Shown here piece after piece: positions 48,475 to 55,446 of a stretch of DNA of 64,000 nt (position 1 is the first letter of the stretch; every line of letters starts with the position of its first letter). The stretch covers positions 310,001 through 374,000 of the forward strand of contig NZ_JAPJBQ010000001.1 in assembly GCF_026421305.1 (NCBI RefSeq), in the 5' to 3' direction. Source of the stretch: Dyella silvae (GTDB lineage Bacteria > Pseudomonadota > Gammaproteobacteria > Xanthomonadales > Rhodanobacteraceae). The translations under genes and the position numbers were made by a program. The notes beneath the pieces were generated by a model, which saw only the letters and a program-made list of their open reading frames with translations, did no database searches and had not been told where the DNA came from.

Positions 48475-49443
48475 CTAGGCCGCCAGCTTGTGCGCGTAAT
48501 ACGGTCGCGCCCGGTCATCCAGAATGGCGTACTGCGCTTCCAGATTACTCGGATCAGGACTGAGCCATGGATCGATGTGCTCTGGCTTGATGGGAATAAT
48601 GCAGCGGTCGTGACCTGCTTCGATCACTTCGGGCGGCGGCTCGTCGGTGATGGCGGCAAAGGAGAACAGGTCGGTGCCGTGGTCACCATGTGGTGACATG
48701 TTCCATAAGCAAGCGACGAGCATTTCTTGCGGCGGCTGCGGATCGAATTCGAGGATGACGTTTTCTTCTTCCTCGCCGGGGCGGAGCTCTCTGCCTTCCA
48801 TCTTGTGTCGGGAGACGTTCTCGTAGAACTTCGTCACGATCATGATGCCGTGATGGTGGCCAAAGAGCTTGCCCCATGTCTCTTCGAGCTTGTCGCGTCG
48901 CGCGTTATAGGTGCCCGGATATTTTCGCTCGAGCTTTTCGTCCCAGCCGGGCAGGCGGCATTGGTAGCGCATGGGGACCACGATGCGCTGGCCGTCTTTC
49001 TCGATCATCACCGGGGCATAGCTGCCCGGGTAGATGCGCGAGTCGTCAGGTTCTGGCTCGCGGCGTAAGAGGTCGTCGAGGTTGCGCTCGGCGGCTTTGA
49101 TTTTCTTCTTGGCTATGCGCTGGTCTTCGGCGGCTTTCTTGGTGGGCTTGGGGCTGGCCAGTACGGCTTCGGCCTTGGCGAGCCGTTCGGTTTGGGCGGC
49201 ATGCTCAGCCTTGAGTTTCTCCTCAAGTTCGCGATCGCCCTCAGCGACTATCTTGGCGAGTTCAAATCCTTCCTCGCCGTGAGGTTTGCGGAATGCCTCG
49301 CGCATGGCCTTGGGAATCTTGGTCCAGCCGCCGTCTTTGCGCTTCTCCCAGAACAGCTCAACGAATCGTTTGAGGCTGATGATGGCGCCGTACGTACGGA
49401 CGAACTTGTCGTAGTCGGCTTCGATCTGAGCGGAGTAGCACAT
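48475..49443 (-). CDS. divergent SRAP (HMCES/YedK-like) abasic-site crosslinking protein
   Basis: SRAP proteins form a covalent link to abasic sites in single-stranded DNA through Cys2. Here M1-C2 (MCYSAQ) is present, as are the Asn of TYNARRDKLEETW (about 192-204) and the His of AGHDRCIIPIKPEHID (about 278-293), the positions of the family's catalytic Asn/Glu and His. At 322 residues it is longer than YedK (about 220): residues about 60-130 form a charged coiled-coil insertion (ELEEKLKAEHAAQTERLAKAEAVL). The protein is thus an unusual SRAP branch. The ATG is immediately followed by the Cys, which fixes the start. Confidence 0.82.
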   Translation of the reverse strand: MCYSAQIEADYDKFVRTYGAIISLKRFVELFWEKRKDGGWTKIPKAMREAFRKPHGEEGFELAKIVAEGDRELEEKLKAEHAAQTERLAKAEAVLASPKPTKKAAEDQRIAKKKIKAAERNLDDLLRREPEPDDSRIYPGSYAPVMIEKDGQRIVVPMRYQCRLPGWDEKLERKYPGTYNARRDKLEETWGKLFGHHHGIMIVTKFYENVSRHKMEGRELRPGEEEENVILEFDPQPPQEMLVACLWNMSPHGDHGTDLFSFAAITDEPPPEVIEAGHDRCIIPIKPEHIDPWLSPDPSNLEAQYAILDDRARPYYAHKLAA

Positions 49444-49690
49444 GGCACGACCCCTGACGCGGGGACGGTGCCCCGTGAAATCGCAGCATACTCTCCAGCT
49501 AGATCGCCCGGCGTCATTACCTGCGGCTGGTATCCGAAAAAGGGGGCAGGGCGCTTGTTCTTATCCTTGGAAAAAGCGCCCTGACTTACGACACCCGCAC
49601 CGTTGTTCGGATGGAACAGGTATGCAGTTCAGCTGTCACTAGCGTCCATGGCTGATATGGATCGAAGCGTCAGAGTGGCGCTGCCGCCAA

Positions 49691-50083
49691 CTAGAACCCC
49701 GTAGCGACGTCAATGATGACTCCGTTGGATATCAACGTGAGATAGAACTGACCGCCTTCGGCGCGCACCCAGCGATAACCAGGCTCAGGGCGACGCAGGT
49801 GATAGCGATCATAGTCCGTTACGTAGTACTCGCGTCCGTAGTATTGGTCCGGCAGGCGATCACCTTTCTTGTACCAGCCCTTGTGCTCGCCATTGTCGTG
49901 GCGCCCTTCGTCCTTTGGGTTGTGACCGTGGTCGTCGCGATCTGCATGCTTGTCGTAGCCGTGGTCGTCGCGATCTCCATGCTTGTCGTAGCCATGGTCG
50001 TGCTCATCTTGCGGCGAGGCTACGGTCAGTCCACTGCTGGCAAGCAAGACTGCCGCGATGGCAAAGGAAAGAAAGCGTTTCAT
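49691..50083 (-). CDS. RcnB-family periplasmic protein with a His/Asp repeat
   Basis: 130 residues. Sec signal MKRFLSFAIAAVLLASSGLTVAS (cleavage about 23). A repeated metal-binding-like segment follows, units HGYDKHGDRDD and HGYDKHADRDD (about 31-52), then GHNPKDEGRHDN. The C-terminal RcnB domain is GDRLPDQYYGREYYVTDYDRYHLRRPEPGYRWVRAEGGQFYLTLISNGVIIDV. RcnB affects nickel/cobalt efflux in E. coli; the His-rich repeat fits metal handling. Ribosome site AAGGAGG precedes the ATG. Confidence 0.87.
   Translation of the reverse strand: MKRFLSFAIAAVLLASSGLTVASPQDEHDHGYDKHGDRDDHGYDKHADRDDHGHNPKDEGRHDNGEHKGWYKKGDRLPDQYYGREYYVTDYDRYHLRRPEPGYRWVRAEGGQFYLTLISNGVIIDVATGF
49931..49996. repeat. 33-bp tandem repeat inside the RcnB-like gene
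   Basis: Two nearly identical 33-bp units (49931-49963 and 49964-49996), encoding HGYDKH(A/G)DRDD. An in-frame number change would lengthen or shorten the metal-binding segment. Confidence 0.85.
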
Positions 50084-50530
50084 ATGGCCTCCTTACTTTG
50101 AGGTGGAACATTTCATGGGCGTCGCAAGGTACTTGCGAAGTTCCTGCCCAAACGCCCACGACCCGGAGGAACAACATGGCACAAAAACACGTGCCCGCGC
50201 CGGTGTTCAAGGCGGGCATTTAGGAACGAGAAAGTGTGTTTCTGTTCAGGTCGGCGCGCGTTATGGCGGCTTGGCCGCGGTGGGGAAGGGGTGCTTGGGT
50301 CCATGAGGATAAGCATGGGAGATCACGCCAAGGACACGATGGTTCACAGGAGATGGCTAAGGTTTCTTACGGTCAGTCCTTTGCCAGTCACTGTCATGTA
50401 TTCATTTCGCCGCCGCACGTCACCTTTCCATCAGCAAAAAAAAGCCCGGAGTCATCCGGGCTTTTTTGTGCGCTTGCTCTGGTGAAGCGATAACTGCATC
50501 ACCGGAGTAAGTCTAAATCGATCCCTGGAT
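50084..50530. other. 447-bp gap between the RcnB gene and the borosin-like cluster
   Basis: Contains a 15-codon frame at 50176-50223 behind a strong GGAGGAAC ribosome site (peptide MAQKHVPAPVFKAGI), of unknown meaning, and the bidirectional terminator at 50437-50467. Two plus-strand frames of about 83 codons (50234-50485 and 50236-50493) overlap in different registers and do not look real. Confidence 0.4.
50437..50467 (-). terminator. terminator of the borosin-like cluster
   Basis: AAAAAAGCCCGGA-GTCA-TCCGGGCTTTTTT hairpin, with a nine-T run on the minus-strand side and six T's on the plus-strand side. It lies 64 bp after the minus-strand precursor gene. Confidence 0.85.
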
Positions 50531-50749
50531 TCAGAGCATGATCGGGAACGTCTGAGAACTTTGCGTCACGTGGTCAAGCCTGTAGTCAAACTCTTTCTTC
50601 AGGTGGGCCGAATCGCCCGTCGCGGCGGCAGCAGTCAATGCGTGCGACGCCTTTGCGCGCTCAAGAACAGCAGCCAGTGCGTCAGCGGTTGCATGACGCA
50701 GCGAGGCATCGCGGCCGATCGCTTCCAGCAGTTCAATGGTGTCAGCCAT
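50531..50749 (-). CDS. putative split-borosin precursor peptide A1
   Basis: 72-residue peptide. Residues 3-54 form a helical leader, DTIELLEAIGRDASLRHATADALAAVLERAKASHALTAAAATGDSAHLKKEF in three pieces: IELLEAIGRDASL (5-17), ALAAVLERA (24-32) and AATGDSAHLKKEF (42-54). This resembles the borosin-binding domain of SonA-type precursors (hydrophobic pairs, GxDAxL, then TGDxxxLK), from memory of the family. The C-terminal tail RLDHVTQSSQTFPIML (57-72) would be the core to be N-methylated. A paralogue of the leader is in the gene at 51826. Ribosome site AAGGAG precedes ATG 50749. Last gene of the cluster. Confidence 0.65.
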   Translation of the reverse strand: MADTIELLEAIGRDASLRHATADALAAVLERAKASHALTAAAATGDSAHLKKEFDYRLDHVTQSSQTFPIML

Positions 50750-50862
50750 TTACATCTCCTTGTGTGCTTGTTCGTGGATGGATTGAGCGTCTCGCACTCG
50801 GCGCTTGACGCCGCCGTTACATAACACAGGCGCTTGTCGATTCGCCTGTGCCTCGGCTTCGC

Positions 50863-51699
50863 TTACGCCGGAACGGGAGCTTTGTAGATTTTGTCCAGCG
50901 CTTCGACTTGCCGGATGAAATCTTCGTCGCGCTCCACGGCCTTGGCCGGCGGCAGCACTACCGTCTCTTCGGGGGTCATGGGCGTCGTTGGCAGGTCGCG
51001 AAGCGCAACCTTCCTGATTCGTGGCCTTTCTACTGGAAGCGTCGCCGCACGGTAGATGGTGACCTGATGCTCCAGCGGATAATCCCGGCTTAGCCGGTCG
51101 ACCAGCAGTTGCCGATACGCTGCGGGCGCGTCGGATCGGGAGACGGACGGGATGCCTAACATGGCGACTTGCCACAAGACCAAATGGGCCGTTGGATCCA
51201 CCTGTCGCTTGCAGAGGACAAACTGGTTGACTTCGAAGTGCTGGCAGCCGTGGCTGCCGGGGTCGATGCCGAGGTCGGCGTAGAGGCAGTCTTCCGCGGA
51301 TATGCCCGGCTCCATGTGTGCCTGGTAGCCTTCCGCGCGCGCCACCTCGATCACCTTGTGGGGAGACCATGCGAAGACACCGGGATGCCCGTAAAACACG
51401 CCGCATACTTTCTTGCCTGCGCGGACCTCGGCCATCATGAGGTCAACCCACTCCTGATAGGTGTCCGAGCGTGGCTTTCCTTCACCGTAATAGGGTTGAA
51501 GGCTGCGAACATCGCCGTGCATTCGCTGAAGCCACTTCTCCACCACCGCATCGGATACGCCGGCAAACACGACATCGGCCTGCTCGATATGACTGCGTGC
51601 CAGTGGTGTCAGGTGGGAGCCCAGCGTCATGCCCAGACCGACGCAGGCGATGCTGCCCCGGGCGTTTCCTTCCGATGGAATCGACAAGCTCGCGACCAT
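50863..51699 (-). CDS. split-borosin alpha-N-methyltransferase (OphMA/SonM type)
   Basis: 278-residue tetrapyrrole-methylase-fold enzyme that should add S-adenosylmethionine-derived methyl groups to backbone amides of a separate precursor. Motifs: GSIACVGLGMTLGSHLTPLARSHIEQADVVF (15-45), LQPYYGEGKPRSDTYQEWVDLMM (67-89) with Tyr70/Tyr71, Arg77 and Tyr81 at the places of the OphMA catalytic Tyr/Arg set, the SAM loop FYGHPGVFAW (102-111), and EPGISAEDCLYADLGIDPGSHGCQHFEVNQFVL. The last matches the borosin branch rather than cobalamin or sirohaem methylases. The clasp and fused core of fungal OphMA are absent, so the substrate is in trans. The start at 51699 has AGGGG upstream; longer frames are less likely. 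Confidence 0.85.
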   Translation of the reverse strand: MVASLSIPSEGNARGSIACVGLGMTLGSHLTPLARSHIEQADVVFAGVSDAVVEKWLQRMHGDVRSLQPYYGEGKPRSDTYQEWVDLMMAEVRAGKKVCGVFYGHPGVFAWSPHKVIEVARAEGYQAHMEPGISAEDCLYADLGIDPGSHGCQHFEVNQFVLCKRQVDPTAHLVLWQVAMLGIPSVSRSDAPAAYRQLLVDRLSRDYPLEHQVTIYRAATLPVERPRIRKVALRDLPTTPMTPEETVVLPPAKAVERDEDFIRQVEALDKIYKAPVPA

Positions 51700-51767
51700 G
51701 CACTTCCCCTGGATGAATGGAGCGCAGAGGATGCCGGTAGCCATGCCTTGCTGGCAATATGGCTGAG

Positions 51768-51803
51768 ATGACCGGGCCAGGCGATTCAACGTGGCCCGGT
51801 CAT
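51768..51803. promoter_or_regulatory. 12-bp hairpin between precursor A2 and methyltransferase genes
   Basis: ATGACCGGGCCA and TGGCCCGGTCAT form a perfect stem with a 12-nt loop in the 126-bp spacer. There is no T tract on the minus strand, so it may be an attenuator or a 3'-end stabiliser rather than a full terminator. Confidence 0.5.
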
Positions 51804-51825
51804 TAACACGATGGCTTTCCCTGCG

Positions 51826-52239
51826 TCAGGTCTGGACGCAGCAGAACGCCGGATCAACCTGCGGTGCCAACGGTCCCTGGCGAAGGAGTTGCTCCGACAG
51901 CCTGGTGCTATCTCCGCTCATCACGGCGTGGGTCAGCGCGCTTGAGGCATTTGCGCGTTCCAGCATGTGAACCAGTTCCGTGGCCGTCGCGTAGCGCAGT
52001 GATGCATTGCTGCCAATAGCTTCCAGCAGGTCGATGCTATCGGCCGATTCGGAGGCGGTGCCTTGGCGGCTATCGCGGGAAGGGGCAACTTGCTGACCCT
52101 CTGCCATGGGTATCACGATCCTGTCTGGAGCCGCCGCCCCGAAGGCATGGTCCGCACTGTAGTGAGCGGACGCGGCCGCATCCGAAGCAACAATGGCCAG
52201 TACCGCGGCGGCGAGCGTGTTCACCGATGTTCGTTTCAT
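51826..52239 (-). CDS. putative split-borosin precursor A2 with an N-terminal signal peptide
   Basis: 137 residues. N-terminus MKRTSVNTLAAAVLAIVASDAAASA is a Sec signal with cleavage expected after about residue 25. A low-complexity linker follows (26-66). Residues 67-118 are clearly homologous to the leader of A1: DSIDLLEAIGSNASLRYATATELVHMLERANASSAL and AVMSGDSTRLSEQL. The tail LRQGPLAPQVDPAFCCVQT (119-137) is unrelated to the A1 tail and carries a Cys pair. It is either an exported precursor, an exported immunity or carrier protein, or a paralogue not modified by the methyltransferase. ATG 52239 has GGAG upstream. First gene of the cluster. Confidence 0.6.
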   Translation of the reverse strand: MKRTSVNTLAAAVLAIVASDAAASAHYSADHAFGAAAPDRIVIPMAEGQQVAPSRDSRQGTASESADSIDLLEAIGSNASLRYATATELVHMLERANASSALTHAVMSGDSTRLSEQLLRQGPLAPQVDPAFCCVQT

Positions 52240-52264
52240 AGAAAACTCCGTGTGGTGAAAGCCC

Positions 52265-52294
52265 AGTCTATGGCCATCCCGAAAAGGGTGCCAA
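52265..52294 (-). promoter_or_regulatory. candidate sigma-70 promoter of the borosin-like cluster
   Basis: On the minus strand: TTGGCA (52294-52289), 18-bp spacer, TAGACT (52270-52265). Transcription would begin about 20 nt before ATG 52239, leaving a short leader with the GGAG site. Confidence 0.5.
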
Positions 52295-52399
52295 TGCCTG
52301 AGGATGCCGCGTTGAGAGTGTCCCGGATTTTCCGCCACGCTTAGGGGCAGGCCGGAGACCAACCAGGTGTCTGTACCTGAGTGCGATTGCGTAGCGCCA

Positions 52400-53446
52400 T
52401 CACTTGCTGTTGGTATCTGCAGTCGCGCGAGTGCGGTAGAGCAGCAGATGATTCGTTCCTGATTCGGATAACCAGAGTTCCCCCGCGCGCCCCATCATCT
52501 GGCGAACGTTTGCGTGTTCGCGTGGCAGCGTCATCACGTCGAAATGTTCGGTGCGCGGGTCGAAGCGCACCAGCGCATTGGCGCTCCATTCGCTGAGCCA
52601 GACTACGTCCTTGTCGTCGACGAATATGGCGTAGGCGTGAGGGTTGTTGCCTGGTAGCGTCCACTCGCGCCATTGATGTTTCGCAGGGTCGAACATGCCG
52701 ACCTTGCCGGCGGTCCATTCGCTGATCCATACGCGACCCTTCGAGTCGGACCACGCGCGACGCGCGCCCTGATTCGGTGTGGGAGGTTCAATGACTTGTG
52801 CAGCGCCGCTCGCCGGGTCGATGCGGCCGAGGTAGTTGCCCGCCAGTGATGCGTAATACACGCTCCCATCAGGCGTGACGCAGATGCCATAAGGTCCGCG
52901 TCCACGTGGCGCATCGAAAACGCGCATGTGCGTGCTCGCCGGATCGAGCTCGCCATAGATGCCGTTCTGTCCGGTGAACCAGACGTGCCCATGCTTGTCG
53001 AAGACGGCCGTGTTGAGATTGGCGTCCTTTCGATCCTTCGGTAGTGGAAAGCGCGTGACGGCTAGTGTTTTTGAGTCGACGCGCACGATTGCGTTAAGGC
53101 CGCCATCGGTGATCCAGGCCGCGCGATCCGGGCCGACGATCACGCCGTGTGGTGCAGATCCTTCGCCAAGCGGAATCCAGTCGGCTTTGCCATCACGCGG
53201 GTTTAGCCGTCCCACTGCGCCGCGGGCTTGCGCGGTGTACCAGACGGTGCCATCAGGAGAAGGTGCGACATCGTGCGGCGCTGCGCCTGCAGGGACCGCG
53301 AACGTCTCGAAACTCGGAGATGTGGTCTGCCCGTGGCCCGTGATGGGCAGGGTGCTCGATAGCGCCAACGCAAATAGCATGGCGAGTGGGGTGCCGAGCT
53401 TGCTCTTGGCTGGTGCGCCAAGTCTCGTACTTACGATTTTCGGCAT
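52400..53446 (-). CDS. exported beta-propeller, virginiamycin B lyase-like (Vgb family)
   Basis: 348 residues. Sec signal (LAMLFALALSSTLPITGHGQ, about 19-38), then repeated propeller blades with the Vgb pattern: FAVPAGAAPHDVAPSPDGTVWYTAQARGAVGRLNPRDG, APHGVIVGPDRAAWITDGGLNAIVRVD and GPYGICVTPDGSVYYASLAGNYLGRIDP. Vgb lyases keep a His near HGxxxxxDGxxWFTE-like turns; here the turns vary and lyase activity is not certain. GCGGGAGGC is the ribosome site before ATG 53446. Same strand as the borosin-like cluster, 160 bp upstream, but the cluster has its own promoter. Confidence 0.78.
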   Translation of the reverse strand: MPKIVSTRLGAPAKSKLGTPLAMLFALALSSTLPITGHGQTTSPSFETFAVPAGAAPHDVAPSPDGTVWYTAQARGAVGRLNPRDGKADWIPLGEGSAPHGVIVGPDRAAWITDGGLNAIVRVDSKTLAVTRFPLPKDRKDANLNTAVFDKHGHVWFTGQNGIYGELDPASTHMRVFDAPRGRGPYGICVTPDGSVYYASLAGNYLGRIDPASGAAQVIEPPTPNQGARRAWSDSKGRVWISEWTAGKVGMFDPAKHQWREWTLPGNNPHAYAIFVDDKDVVWLSEWSANALVRFDPRTEHFDVMTLPREHANVRQMMGRAGELWLSESGTNHLLLYRTRATADTNSK

Positions 53447-53659
53447 GGCCGCCTCCCGCTCAGGATGAGGTTCAAAAGGCTGCAAGCCGCCACATTGTGG
53501 CACCGATCCAGAGTCTCGGGAGAGGTTTCGGCATCATGTGACGCTGCCGTAGCGCATGCCCTAATCAGAGATGCGCCGCTGCGTCCATGATCTATTTCCT
53601 TGCTCGCGGAGCAAGGCATTCGCAGCATGCAGCGATTCGAACACTTGGGGAGTCAGCGC

Positions 53660-53929
53660 ATGGCTGTGGTGGTAGGCAAGTTTCTGGTGGATGCGGCGGC
53701 GAGTGAAGGTGAATCCCACGGTGCACGGACCTGGCTCGGTGCCTGGAGTCTTCATGCTTGTGCGGAAGATGATGGGTCCAACTGGCGTCTGGTTGAGCGC
53801 GGGCAAACAACGCATGGGTTTCCGTCGCCTTCGGCGGCGTGCGCCGCGGCTGAGCAACTGGGCGTCGAATATGCGCATCGCTTGCAGAACGAGGGCGAGC
53901 TTAAGGCGAGCCCTCGGCCGCGGCGGTAG
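53660..53929 (+). CDS. hypothetical protein
   Basis: 89 residues, soluble, not recognised. Begins MAVVVGKFLVDAAASEGES and contains GRTxLGxW-like ARTWLGAWSLHACAEDDGSNWRLVERGQTTHGFPSPSAACAAAEQLGVEYAHRL, a pattern that looks like a small alpha/beta domain. GGGGAG lies 7 bp before ATG 53660 and decides this start over ATGs at 53600 and 53627. Convergent with the GIY-YIG gene. Confidence 0.5.
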   Translation: MAVVVGKFLVDAAASEGESHGARTWLGAWSLHACAEDDGSNWRLVERGQTTHGFPSPSAACAAAEQLGVEYAHRLQNEGELKASPRPRR

Positions 53930-53949
53930 TCGGGCACACCTGACTACCG
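53924..53949. terminator. inverted repeat between convergent genes
   Basis: CGGTAGTC and GACTACCG, 10 nt apart, at the 3' ends of the hypothetical and GIY-YIG genes. No T tract follows on either strand, so its role in termination is uncertain. Confidence 0.35.
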
Positions 53950-53963
53950 ACGTTGCTCGTTAA

Positions 53964-54314
53964 CTAGAGATACGACGTCGTTGACCCAGGTGGCACGTGT
54001 ACGCGCCAGATCGCCAGTAGCCGGGCCAGCTCCGCCTTGTAGTCGAAGTCGGGCTCAGGGCGTTGTTCGACGTTTTCCAGCACCTCAAACGCAAAGTTGG
54101 CTTCGCCATGGACGCGCCAATCGTCCATCAATGCTTTGTTGCGGTGAGTGCCGAGCTTCAGTTCGGTGCGGTGACGGTTGATTGACCCCGGCAGGTTCGT
54201 GCTTTGCTCTACAAGCACGCGTCCAGTGACCAGGTTTCTGATCGCATAGATGCCCATCGGTGGATGCGTCATCTTGTAATTCTGTGTGAGCGCCTTGCGT
54301 CTTGCGCGCTCCAT
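53964..54314 (-). CDS. GIY-YIG domain protein with a degenerate first motif
   Basis: 116 residues. The GIY-YIG core is MGIYAIRNLVTGRVLVEQSTNLPGSINRHRTELKLGTHRNKALMDDWRVHGEANFAFEVLE, in order: GIY (about 20-22), catalytic Arg in NRHRTEL and Glu in FEVLE. The second half of the signature, normally YIGQS, reads LVEQS, so the second Tyr is missing and nuclease activity is doubtful. Starts at ATG 54314, overlapping the DUF2239 stop by 4 bp. Third gene of a three-gene operon. Confidence 0.75.
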   Translation of the reverse strand: MERARRKALTQNYKMTHPPMGIYAIRNLVTGRVLVEQSTNLPGSINRHRTELKLGTHRNKALMDDWRVHGEANFAFEVLENVEQRPEPDFDYKAELARLLAIWRVHVPPGSTTSYL

Positions 54315-54712
54315 CACACCGCTCCTTCGGCAGCGCAGTTGGTCCATACCGAATGCATGAGATCGCCAATGTGCTTCTGGACGGGGATGGGCCATGACGT
54401 CATCTGCCGCTGCAGTTCTTCAGCGTCGTCGGCGAACAACGCACGTACCGCTTCTTCAAAGTGCGGGCGATCACCCGCCATGTCGCGCATGTACAAGTAG
54501 CAGGTTTCCTTGACCTGGGCCGCGCGGTATCGGCCATCCGTATCCCGGCTAGCCAGCTCCACCAACAGGCGCAGGCTTGCACCGGCGCTTCGCGGCTGTG
54601 CATCAAGCCACGCCCAGTGGCGGGGGAGCAGGCGCACGCTTCGCTCGGTATGCAGCGCAGCGCGCGAATCATGCTTGCTGAGTGCATCCGTCATCGACGA
54701 ATTTTTATTCAT
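54314..54712 (-). CDS. DUF2239 family protein
   Basis: 132 residues. Family pattern RLLPRHWAWLDAQPRSAGASLRLLVELASRDTDGRYRAAQVKETCYLYMRDMAGDRPHFEEAVRALFADDAEELQRQMTSWPIPVQKHI (about 26-114), a helical domain of unknown function commonly found with small nuclease genes. ATG 54712 overlaps the DUF1330-like gene; ATG 54694 is an alternative. Confidence 0.75.
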   Translation of the reverse strand: MNKNSSMTDALSKHDSRAALHTERSVRLLPRHWAWLDAQPRSAGASLRLLVELASRDTDGRYRAAQVKETCYLYMRDMAGDRPHFEEAVRALFADDAEELQRQMTSWPIPVQKHIGDLMHSVWTNCAAEGAV

Positions 54713-55149
54713 GGCGCAGTGATGTCCGTAAGAGGTAGCAGGCGCGAATCTTCGATAGCCGCTGTGCGATGACCCAGGCCCGCCAGATAGCCCTGATGCG
54801 AAGCGAAGCTCAGAAACGATTCAACGCTGCACTGCCGGATAAGCATGGCCATGTCCCAGCGTTCGTCAGCGGGCCCGATAAGCAGCGGCCCACCTCTGCC
54901 GAGATAGTCGATGCTGCCGCCTGATTCGCACAGAAACGGCAACGTGTGCGCGATATAGCGCTGAAAAGCTTGCTCCCCGGTGATGGGGGACGAAGGCGCC
55001 AGTTCGGGTGCGGCCGAATAATCGGCGATAGCGCGAAAACGCAGCAGATTGAGCATGACGACGTTGCCCGCGAGCTGCCGCATGACGAAGGCGCGTCCGG
55101 CCGCCTCAGTCGGCGCCAGATAGCGGGATACAGATTCAGAGAGCGTCAT
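54709..55149 (-). CDS. DUF1330/EthD-like protein
   Basis: 146 residues of the dimeric alpha/beta-barrel (ferredoxin-like) superfamily: NVVMLNLLRFRAIADYS (about 26-42), EQAFQRYIAHTLPFLCESGGSIDYLGRGGPLLIGPADERWDMAMLIRQCSVESFLSFASHQGYLAGLGHRTAAIEDSRLLPL (about 57-138) with the typical RWD and FxxxxSHxGY elements. First gene of the operon with DUF2239 and GIY-YIG. Biochemical role unknown. Confidence 0.72.
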   Translation of the reverse strand: MTLSESVSRYLAPTEAAGRAFVMRQLAGNVVMLNLLRFRAIADYSAAPELAPSSPITGEQAFQRYIAHTLPFLCESGGSIDYLGRGGPLLIGPADERWDMAMLIRQCSVESFLSFASHQGYLAGLGHRTAAIEDSRLLPLTDITAP

Positions 55150-55446
55150 ACCAACGGATCCTTGTGCCTGGCCCGGCACGAGGGGTGCCGGCGATGGCTG
55201 GCAAATATACCCGGGTAAATTTGCTGCCGTCAATAACACCCGGGTAAAACGGCGCGTTTGGTGGGGCGTCGCATTCCGATGGTGTCGGGTGCCGGCTCAA
55301 TGAATTCGCGTCGCTTGTAGGGTCGCCACTGACGAACAGCACTGTGACGCCCGGCGTGTGGTCATGATCATCTGTTCGATAGGGATCTTTCAGCCGATTC
55401 CTGGAAGCCTTTAAAAACGCCTTTTCACAGGTGCATCGGAGGGGAA

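Noticed and set aside
49931-49996. A CRISPR array
   Set aside because: Only two contiguous units with no spacers, inside a coding sequence that reads in frame.
50176-50223. A 15-codon gene behind a strong ribosome site (MAQKHVPAPVFKAGI)
   Set aside because: Too short to judge and without a recognisable partner; recorded only within the description of the gap.
50863-51699. A cobalamin or sirohaem biosynthesis methylase
   Set aside because: The fold is shared, but the PYYGEGKPRSDTYQ and EPGISAEDCLYADLGIDPG segments follow the borosin enzymes, and no tetrapyrrole gene is nearby.
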